Source of the DNA: Parabacteroides gordonii MS-1 = DSM 23371
GTDB lineage: Bacteria; Bacteroidota; Bacteroidia; Bacteroidales; Tannerellaceae
DNA: 64,000 nucleotides
Direction: 5' to 3'
NCBI RefSeq assembly: GCF_000969825.1
Contig: NZ_KQ033919.1
Span: 3,112,749 to 3,176,748 of the forward strand
Below are positions 34,719 through 41,317 of the stretch, one piece after another. How positions within the stretch are numbered: position 1 is the stretch's first letter; every line of letters starts with the position of its first letter. Made by a program: the position numbers and the translations under genes. The notes below the pieces were generated by a model. It searched no databases. It saw only the letters and a list, made by a program, of their open reading frames with translations, and was not told the DNA's origin.

Positions 34719-35066
34719 TTATTTAGTTTTTGTATTGGAATCGGATAAAAGCTGCACGGTTGTCCGGAGTATCTCGTCCAGCCAGTTGATACAACGTGCC
34801 CCGAGTTCAAAAGGACCGTCAATTTCGTACAACTCATGGGTATGTTTGTCTTCCACAACGAGATGAAGTTCCTCCCCGAAGAATTGTATCCTGCGCACCA
34901 GGCACTCATAGGGATCGCCGTCATGGTCGAACCATATCACGTACACAGCGTCCACCGTATCGGGAAACTCCATTTCCGTTTTCCCATATTCCTCCAATAC
35001 CGCTTTTATGGCGGCTGTAATCTCCTTGCGGAGTTTGTCTACTTGTTCGCTGAAATCTGTTTTCAT
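34719..35066 (-). CDS. 115-residue hypothetical protein
   Basis: Starts at MKTDFSEQVDKLRKEIT, with an N-terminal helix and a beta-rich part (VYVIWFDHDGDPYECLVRRI, LHLVVEDKHTHELYEIDG). Unknown family, common type in ICE accessory regions. The longer frame to 35108 has no support. Confidence 0.55.
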   Translation of the reverse strand: MKTDFSEQVDKLRKEITAAIKAVLEEYGKTEMEFPDTVDAVYVIWFDHDGDPYECLVRRIQFFGEELHLVVEDKHTHELYEIDGPFELGARCINWLDEILRTTVQLLSDSNTKTK

Positions 35067-35139
35067 AAGGCATAAAAATGAATGCGGGAGCCGCCAGCGG
35101 ACTCCCACGATTAGACATTCGGTTTATTTATCGGAAACA

Positions 35140-35640
35140 TTACGCGTAGATATTGATGCGATTGAACGATTCCGGACAATGCTGGAAGACAAGCGGCAGA
35201 TTGACGTGTACCATCGGGTACTCCACCCAGCCGCTGCCTCTCCGGTAGCCGGTATCGGTAGCGAGGTTATTCAAAACCAGAAACTCCATCGCGTCGGGAT
35301 TGTTGTTGATGTCGATGAAAGCCTTGTCGGGCAGTCCGATGGCATCCGTCTCTTCCAGATTGACCGTCAGAATTGTGTAAGGCTCTTCCGTATCGGCCAG
35401 TTCCAGACAGAGGGCGAGCCAGCCGTTGCGATAGATTTGCGGAACCAGCCGTACAGCCTGCCCCTGATAGATGTAGAGCTTATCCCGATAGGATTTGTCA
35501 GTCGGAACGATTTCAAATTCGTCTTCCATTTCCGTGAAAGAAAGCATCTGGTTATGGACTGCCACGAATGTATCGTTCTTCACCCGGTAGCACAGGTGGT
35601 CCGTTCCTGCCGAACGGATGATTTCAAATGAAGTGTTCAT
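35140..35640 (-). CDS. DUF4313-like protein
   Basis: Protein of 166 residues with YTILTVNLEETDAIGLPDKA and FIDINNNPDAMEFLVLNNLA, followed by GYRRGSGWVEYPMVHVNL, features I associate with DUF4313. Function unknown. It lies third in the operon after element C. Confidence 0.7.
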   Translation of the reverse strand: MNTSFEIIRSAGTDHLCYRVKNDTFVAVHNQMLSFTEMEDEFEIVPTDKSYRDKLYIYQGQAVRLVPQIYRNGWLALCLELADTEEPYTILTVNLEETDAIGLPDKAFIDINNNPDAMEFLVLNNLATDTGYRRGSGWVEYPMVHVNLPLVFQHCPESFNRINIYA

Positions 35641-35668
35641 GATTCGGTTGTTTTTGAGTTATTACTGG

Positions 35669-35983
35669 TTAATTGCTTATGGTATTTGCCTTTACGCGGT
35701 CTTCGCACACGAGAGCCACGAAGTGTATTTCCATTATCTTGTGTCCGAAACAGACATCCGAGTTGTACTCCGCCCTCTGCCACAGCGTGAAACGGTCATT
35801 GCGGAACGACCACCGGAAATAACCGGAAAGCGATCTGTAATGCGGGTGGACGTTTCTCTCTATTAGTCGCCTGTTTACCTCCATGATGTTGGCCGACATC
35901 AGGATGATGTTCATGATTTCGATAAACGCCCTCGGCGCGCAAGGGTCTATCGGGAATATCGGTCCTATGAAATTCATATTCAT
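35669..35983 (-). CDS. 104-residue hypothetical protein
   Basis: Contains MNIILMSANIMEVNRRLIER and SGYFRWSFRNDRFTLWQRAE. No signal peptide and no known family. Gap of 11 bp after the ArdA-like gene, so it is probably co-transcribed. Confidence 0.5.
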   Translation of the reverse strand: MNMNFIGPIFPIDPCAPRAFIEIMNIILMSANIMEVNRRLIERNVHPHYRSLSGYFRWSFRNDRFTLWQRAEYNSDVCFGHKIMEIHFVALVCEDRVKANTISN

Positions 35984-35994
35984 AATTGTATGTG

Positions 35995-36489
35995 TTAGTC
36001 GTAATTGTCATCAAATACCTCATACGGGTAACTCGTCACGAATGAATAGTAGGAAGAGATACCCTGATAGACCAGGTTGTCCTCCTCCACATCGGGTTCT
36101 TCCTCCTCCCGCACAACCATCCGTGCATGGGGGCTGTCCTGAAAGTAGGATACGAGCAGGTGCGGATCTTCCGTCGCCAGGTTGTAGCCGTAATGTCCGC
36201 ACCACTGCTCGAAACAGTCCTGCTGAAACTCGTCCAGCCGTTCCATTGCGTCACGTACCTCGAAAAAGTTCGGGCACAGCCATTCGCTGCTGACCATGTA
36301 TTCCGGAATGTTCTCCCAGTCCGTGTAACGGTATTCGGGCTCGGCTTCTTCCGGGAAACGGGTGGCACAGGCATGGTGGAACTCGTCAATGTCGCAATAG
36401 TCGGCCAATTCCATCCGGTAGCTTTTCTTCGGATTGACCGTTACCAGCCGTTTTGTCGTTACTGCTATTTCTGCTTCATTCAGATTCAT
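35995..36489 (-). CDS. ArdA-like antirestriction protein
   Basis: Protein of 164 residues, strongly acidic. Segments DWENIPEYMVSSEW, FFEVRDAMERLDEFQQDCFE, and YNLATEDPHLLVSYFQDS resemble the ArdA pattern (an acidic D-x-x-x-P-E helix, then an -EAL-EL-E- helix, then D-P-D-L-x-x-F-xD). ArdA mimics DNA and blocks type I restriction enzymes, which protects incoming elements. It is the first gene after folded element C; its ATG is 48 nt from the stem base. ardA genes are typical early-entry genes of conjugative elements. Family assignment is by eye. Confidence 0.65.
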   Translation of the reverse strand: MNLNEAEIAVTTKRLVTVNPKKSYRMELADYCDIDEFHHACATRFPEEAEPEYRYTDWENIPEYMVSSEWLCPNFFEVRDAMERLDEFQQDCFEQWCGHYGYNLATEDPHLLVSYFQDSPHARMVVREEEEPDVEEDNLVYQGISSYYSFVTSYPYEVFDDNYD

Positions 36490-36537
36490 GGTTCTTATTT
36501 TTTATGATTATGGATGATGAATCCGCAGGGTTCACTT

Positions 36538-36681
36538 CCACAGGCTTCAAAAGGTCCGTGTTCCGGCGGTGCAGGGTTTTTGCGGAAAATACCGGAGCGC
36601 AGCGAGGATGATTTTCCGCAAAACCGCTTGCGGCCCGACCTTGCACAGCCGACAAGAACACGGAGTTACCTTTGCCTGTGG
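36538..36681 (-). promoter_or_regulatory. folded element C (candidate single-stranded promoter)
   Basis: Outer stem CCACAGGC (36538-36545) with GCCTGTGG (36674-36681), a symmetric bubble of about 9 nt per side, then CCGTGTTC (36556-36563) with GAACACGG (36656-36663), TGCAGG with CCTTGCA, and inner stem TTTTGCGGAAAAT (36578-36590) with ATTTTCCGCAAAA (36611-36623). The -7 box TACCTTTG (36667-36674) is in the bubble on the plus strand. Small hairpin CCGC-TT-GCGG follows the inner stem. It lies between the terminator of the methyltransferase operon and the ArdA-like gene, and the 48-nt leader has no other -7 box. Confidence 0.7.
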
Positions 36682-36732
36682 GAGTGGGCTCTGCGGATTT
36701 GACATGGTTATTTCCTTCCTGCTGTCAGGTAC

Positions 36733-36773
36733 GAAAAATCCGGCATTGCCTTCGGGGAGGACGGATGCCGGAT
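36733..36773 (-). terminator. terminator of the methyltransferase-helicase operon
   Basis: On the minus strand ATCCGGCAT (36773-36765) pairs with ATGCCGGAT (36746-36738), followed by TTTTTCG. It lies 25 bp after the methyltransferase-helicase stop codon and just before element C. Confidence 0.8.
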
Positions 36774-36797
36774 ATATGTGCGGATTCGTTTTCATGG

Positions 36798-39700
36798 TCA
36801 GTTTGCTATGCGTTGACTGCCCCAGCTGATATGTATCTTGCCCTCGCTGTCCTGCGTGCGTATGAGCAGGCTGTCTATAACGGACATCGTAATGTCGAAC
36901 TCGTCGAATATTTCGGACTGTTCCTTGACCTCGCCGCTCTTGATGAACTCGTTCAGCCGCTCCTTGGTCAGCACCAGTGCCATGAGGTTCTGTTCCACGG
37001 AATCCTCGTAAGTGATGAAATGCACGTTCTTCGTGTCACGGGAATCCAGCCGTATGAAACGGAAGTAGTATTGCTCCATACGCGGTATGTTCCATTGGAG
37101 CGATTCGAGAATGACATCGTTGCAGGAAGGGATGTTTACGGAACTGCTCAGGCTCTGCTGGGTGCATATCAGCACGCCGTTTATCGTGGCATCGAAACGG
37201 CTCACGATTTCCTGCCGTTTTCTGAACGATATGTCCCCCCGGACAATGAATAGCGGCCGTTCGGGGAAATGTTCCTCAAAGTATCGGCGGTAGAGGTCGA
37301 AAGCGGCGATGGAGGTGCAGCCGATGGCTACCTTGCCCGGAATTTTCCTGACCAGTTTATGTATGTATCTCGTCTTGCCCGGATAGGGGTCTCCCGAATA
37401 ACCCTCTATCAGATGCGGGACCGAGCAGGCTTTTATCAGCAGCTTGATTTGGCGCATCAGCCGCAGACCGGCTTCCTTGCGGGTGTCGCCGGTGCTGTTA
37501 TAATAAAGTTCGCAGATACGGCAGAACTCCTCGATGATGACACGGTACACCTCGTGTTCGCCGTCCGACGGGGTAACGGTGTGCATCCTGACCTTGTATT
37601 TCTCGCCGGCGAAGTCCTTGAACTTGCGCGTGATGATTGTCCTGGCAATAAGCGAGAACAATTCGTCCTTGTTATACACATCCTGGTTCTGCTTCTCGAT
37701 ACCGAACACGGACGCCTTGCCGGGGCAGTGGCAGGCCTTGAACAGCACATGTCCCCGAAAGGCAGGAAATGGTTCTCCATAATAAGGATTGCTTTCCGAT
37801 TCTATTTCACGCTCCTTGTTCTCGCGGTAGATGCGGTCACACCGGCATATCATGTTCACGGAGTTGTTATACAGCAACTCGAATTGGCTGTACAGTTCCG
37901 ATATGTTGTTGCGTGTAGTGGTTCCCGTGTCGAGCAGCTTGTATTTCAGCCTGCGGAAGAGGCAGAGGACATATTTCGTCCGTTGTGAGTTGGGGTTGGT
38001 GATTTCGTCCGACTCGTCGAATATAAGGCACAGCTTACGGCTGCGGAGCTTTATGAACCGGGCAAGACTCCGTTTCAGTTTGCCGAGCATGGAGGTGGAA
38101 ACAATCAGGAAGATGCCCTCCGGCACATCTTCGAGGTCTTTGGAGGTACGGATCACACGGTATCGTTCCTTATTGGTTTTCAGGAAAGCGTCCCAGGTCA
38201 TGTTGATGGCGATGGCAGGAGCCAGTATGACTACATTGCGCACTTTGCGGAATTTAAGCAGGTATTTGGCCCGGTGGTACGCGGCGGCGGTCTTGCCGGA
38301 ACCTTGTTGCCAGTTAAGAAGGGCGTACCTCTTTTGCAGGACAAGATTGAGGTCATGTTTTTGCAGGTGGGTGAATTGGCAGGTTTCGTAGTCCTTATTG
38401 ACGAATGTCGCGTTGTCCAGATACTCCGCCAGTTTGTGGTCGGGCTGCATATCGGGAAATTCCCGGTTCTGTATGTCATACTGCCGCTGTTTACGTGCGA
38501 TGAATTTGCGGGCGGCTTGCAGTTGTCTGATATTGGCTTCGGTAAGAAATTCCGGTTCCGGCAATGCTGTCCGCTCCAGTATCAGGCTGTTGATGCCGGC
38601 CGCCTTGTGTTCCACCTTATCCAGCAGACGTGGCGCATAGGCTTTCAGTTTGAAACCGTAGGAGGTCTTGACCAGCGCGATTTCCTTCCGGGGCACGACA
38701 TTCTGTGTTGTGATGTACTTGCGGATGACGGCAAGCACTTTGGCAGTCGTCAGCTTCTTGCGTTCCCACTCCTTGACCTGCTCGTTGGTGGCATTTTCGG
38801 GTGGCTTCTGGTTACGGAATTTCGTGACAAGAGCCGTCGCCTTGTCGATATGCCTGTTCAGACTTGCGTGGGCTTTCAACTCGTACATATACTTGGAGAG
38901 CTTGTACTCGAACTGCTCCAGCTCTTCCTTGTCTATCCGGTTGGTTTCACGCATCAGGTCAAAACGCAAACGATGCTTCATATCACGGGCTTGCATGACG
39001 CGCTCTTTCAGTTCCTCCATCGTGACAAACTCGTCGGCATTGTAGGGCTGCATCCCTATATGCCGGGAATGCCGCAGGAATACCATGACCTTCGTGTTGA
39101 AGTTATCCACGCCGACCGATGTGAAAGCATGGGGTGCGAGCCCGCATTGCCCGACAAAGGAAAACTTATCGTTGATGCCCGTTATCCTGCGTTTCTCCCA
39201 GAACTCGCTCTGCATGAACGAAGACGGGACGACAATCATCAGGATGCCCGCCGGATTGAGCAGGTCATAGGCCTTATCCATGTAATACTCCTGTGACAGC
39301 CGGAAGTCGAACTTCAGGTTGAACGGCGGGTTGCCGATGATGATGTCGAAACGTTGCTCCGGACGGTATTGCTGTATGTCGCACTTCTCGATATGTGCGT
39401 CCGGATAGAGATACCGTGCAACGGCGACAGCCTTGCCATCGATATCGAAACCGTAGGTGTTGTGCCGGTTGGGCAGGTGGTTGAAGAAGTTGCCCATGCC
39501 GCAGCACATATCAAGAACCATTTCCGAGGAAGTTGGCGACAATACATCGACCATCTCCCGGCATATCTCGTGAGGGGTGAAGAACTGTCCCAGCTCGAAC
39601 TCTTTCTTGGCCCGGGCATACTCGTGATAGCTGGCAAAGTCTGATTGCCTGAGGTTATGCAGCCCGCCGACGCCGGTATAGCAGTTGTAGATGCTCTCCG

Positions 39701-39800
39701 CGGGAATCAGGTCCTTGCCGGAGTTTATGGCAAACAGGATCTTCTCGTTGACTTCAGCCCGCTTGTCTTGCGGTATCTGTTGGGGAATGATTGCATACAT
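36798..39800 (-). CDS. N6-adenine methyltransferase fused to an SF2 helicase
   Basis: Protein of exactly 1000 residues from the ATG at 39800 (MYAIIPQQIP). The N-terminal part is an adenine methyltransferase: GQFFTPHEICREMV (71-84), motif I LDMCCGMGNFF (96-106), motif IV IIGNPPFN (154-161). The C-terminal part is a DEAD/SNF2-like helicase: Walker A QQGSGKTAA (about 498-506), LIFDESDEI (about 593-601) and later motifs. No restriction endonuclease accompanies it. Such orphan methylase-helicases of mobile elements (compare phage P1 DarB) can protect DNA from host restriction. It follows the gene at 39880 by 79 bp, probably in one operon behind element D. Confidence 0.85.
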   Translation of the reverse strand: MYAIIPQQIPQDKRAEVNEKILFAINSGKDLIPAESIYNCYTGVGGLHNLRQSDFASYHEYARAKKEFELGQFFTPHEICREMVDVLSPTSSEMVLDMCCGMGNFFNHLPNRHNTYGFDIDGKAVAVARYLYPDAHIEKCDIQQYRPEQRFDIIIGNPPFNLKFDFRLSQEYYMDKAYDLLNPAGILMIVVPSSFMQSEFWEKRRITGINDKFSFVGQCGLAPHAFTSVGVDNFNTKVMVFLRHSRHIGMQPYNADEFVTMEELKERVMQARDMKHRLRFDLMRETNRIDKEELEQFEYKLSKYMYELKAHASLNRHIDKATALVTKFRNQKPPENATNEQVKEWERKKLTTAKVLAVIRKYITTQNVVPRKEIALVKTSYGFKLKAYAPRLLDKVEHKAAGINSLILERTALPEPEFLTEANIRQLQAARKFIARKQRQYDIQNREFPDMQPDHKLAEYLDNATFVNKDYETCQFTHLQKHDLNLVLQKRYALLNWQQGSGKTAAAYHRAKYLLKFRKVRNVVILAPAIAINMTWDAFLKTNKERYRVIRTSKDLEDVPEGIFLIVSTSMLGKLKRSLARFIKLRSRKLCLIFDESDEITNPNSQRTKYVLCLFRRLKYKLLDTGTTTRNNISELYSQFELLYNNSVNMICRCDRIYRENKEREIESESNPYYGEPFPAFRGHVLFKACHCPGKASVFGIEKQNQDVYNKDELFSLIARTIITRKFKDFAGEKYKVRMHTVTPSDGEHEVYRVIIEEFCRICELYYNSTGDTRKEAGLRLMRQIKLLIKACSVPHLIEGYSGDPYPGKTRYIHKLVRKIPGKVAIGCTSIAAFDLYRRYFEEHFPERPLFIVRGDISFRKRQEIVSRFDATINGVLICTQQSLSSSVNIPSCNDVILESLQWNIPRMEQYYFRFIRLDSRDTKNVHFITYEDSVEQNLMALVLTKERLNEFIKSGEVKEQSEIFDEFDITMSVIDSLLIRTQDSEGKIHISWGSQRIAN

Positions 39801-39879
39801 ATCTTTGATGATTGTTGGTAAGACGAAAAACACCCCGCAAGGACTTCCTTACGGGGTGGCTGTGGCTGGTCTCTCATGG

Positions 39880-40827
39880 TCAGTTCTCGTTTCTCAGTTT
39901 GATTTCGCCCAATCGAAGACGGTCGAAACAGTTACGGGCAGCTATGCTGTCCTTGAATTTGACGTCTATACGACCGTTCTTGTAGAACTTAATCTGCTCG
40001 GCATTGGTGGTCGTGAGGTCGTACCATCCAGTTATATCGACATTTCTGTCACATAAGCCGACAATCATTCCGATACCTCCACATAAGACGTCATCCGTAC
40101 CGAAAGCAATGCCCTCGCAGAAGGTATCCACCTTTTGTTTTGTACCATATTCAAACTCGTACTCTTGGTGATATTCAAGATGAATATTATCCCAGCGAAC
40201 GATGTCAGGGAATATGATTTTGTCTTTCTTCAGTTCGGGCTTGACCTTGCTCCAACAGGAAGGCGTGACCGTTTGCAAAAAACGTTTGAGCAGTTCCTCT
40301 TCCGCAGTTTCACGGAAACTTTTGCCGCCAAGATGTTCTATGACCATATCCACATAGGTTTCATAGACGGGACGGAATCCCATGTGCAGTGTCTTCTCGT
40401 CAATCTTCGGAACAGGTACGGACACGTTATAGGTCTTGTTAAAATAGGAAATGATACGGTTGGCGAAATTTGCATTTGCATTGCAGTTCTTATCCACCAG
40501 ATCGTTGATGATGTCGAACGGTTTGAACTCGTTGTGGGAATAGCTTTCGTCATCGTAGTGATTATACGCATGATAGTTTTTGTACGTGGTTTTGCCGTTC
40601 TCCTCGTATTTGAACTTGAATTTTTCTTTGTACTGTTCCGCGTCCTCTTTGAAGAGGGCATACCATCGGTCGATCTGGTCGAGCGTCTCGTAGAGCAAAT
40701 CCTGCTGGCTCTGACAATAGATACGGTCATGTTCCGTAATCTTGTCCTCGTTTCTTACTTGTACACTTAAGATGCCGGAAAGCAGGTCGGGAGTGTTTCC
40801 TCTTTTTGCAATGTTGTCGGTCTGCAT
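39880..40827 (-). CDS. unknown protein upstream of the methyltransferase-helicase
   Basis: Protein of 315 residues: helical first half (YETLDQIDRWYALFKEDAEQ, YKEKFKFKYEENGKTTYKNY), and a second half with KPELKKDKIIFPDIVRWDNI and CGGIGMIVGLCDR. No family recognised. It is the first gene after element D, with its ATG 51 nt from the stem base. Its constant partner may be the methyltransferase-helicase. Confidence 0.6.
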   Translation of the reverse strand: MQTDNIAKRGNTPDLLSGILSVQVRNEDKITEHDRIYCQSQQDLLYETLDQIDRWYALFKEDAEQYKEKFKFKYEENGKTTYKNYHAYNHYDDESYSHNEFKPFDIINDLVDKNCNANANFANRIISYFNKTYNVSVPVPKIDEKTLHMGFRPVYETYVDMVIEHLGGKSFRETAEEELLKRFLQTVTPSCWSKVKPELKKDKIIFPDIVRWDNIHLEYHQEYEFEYGTKQKVDTFCEGIAFGTDDVLCGGIGMIVGLCDRNVDITGWYDLTTTNAEQIKFYKNGRIDVKFKDSIAARNCFDRLRLGEIKLRNEN

Positions 40828-40878
40828 AATCTTATTTTTTTTAGTTAGTCCGGCTTATGGGGCCGGAGTTCCCATAGT

Positions 40879-41024
40879 CGCAGGCTTAAAAGGTCGTGTT
40901 CAGGACATGCAAGGTTTTCGAGGGAAAATACCGCAAGCCCTCCGGGCGAGGATGATTTTCCCCGAAACCCGAAGGGCTTGACCTTGCAATGTCCGACAAG
41001 AACACGGGCTACCTTTGCCTGTGG
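40879..41024 (-). promoter_or_regulatory. folded element D (candidate single-stranded promoter)
   Basis: Outer stem GCAGGC with GCCTGT (40880-40885 and 41017-41022), a 9/10-nt bubble, CGTGTTC (40895-40901) with GAACACG (41000-41006), GGACAT with ATGTCC, GCAAGG with CCTTGC, and inner stem TTTCGAGGGAAAAT with ATTTTCCCCGAAA (40955-40967). The plus-strand -7 box TACCTTTG is at 41010-41017 in the bubble. Local hairpins GCCC-TCC-GGGC and CCC-GAA-GGG match those of B and C. The loop word GCGAGGATGATTTT is shared with B and C. Confidence 0.7.
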
Positions 41025-41142
41025 CTATGGAAACTACGGTCTCTCTATGACGAGTAGCTGCATTCTACTCCACAGAACATGAAATGATAAGATTTTAGAT
41101 GGATTTCCGACTGAAACAGACTGTTTTTTCCGGAATAAATGT

Positions 41143-41150
41143 TACCTTTG
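41143..41150 (+). promoter_or_regulatory. -7 box for the STAND-type gene
   Basis: TACCTTTG matches the Bacteroidetes -7 consensus; the -33 region is only a T-run. The leader before the ATG at 41318 is about 160 nt and holds a distant inverted repeat GCGTGAG (41176-41182) / CTCACGC (41233-41239), which could fold the leader or bind a regulator. Confidence 0.5.
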
Positions 41151-41317
41151 TACCCAGTAAGAGAGTTATTTGAAAGCGTGAGAAACATGGTGTTCCACAG
41201 AGGCTTACTAATTTCTTATCCGTTGCCCACACCTCACGCGAATTCTTGTTAATCTATTTACAGTCAAATAAATAGCGTCAGACTGTATCAAATATACGAA
41301 TAAGTACAAAAACGATT

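Noticed and set aside
40934-40980. H-type pseudoknot in element D (CAAGCCCT with AGGGCTTG)
   Set aside because: The 8-bp pairing is perfect in D but weak or missing in A-C, while two local hairpins at the same places are possible in nearly all copies. The local hairpins explain the conservation better.
41176-41239. ICE attachment site at GCGTGAG/CTCACGC
   Set aside because: It is an inverted, not direct, repeat; no integrase, tRNA end or matching second copy is visible, so no att claim can be made.
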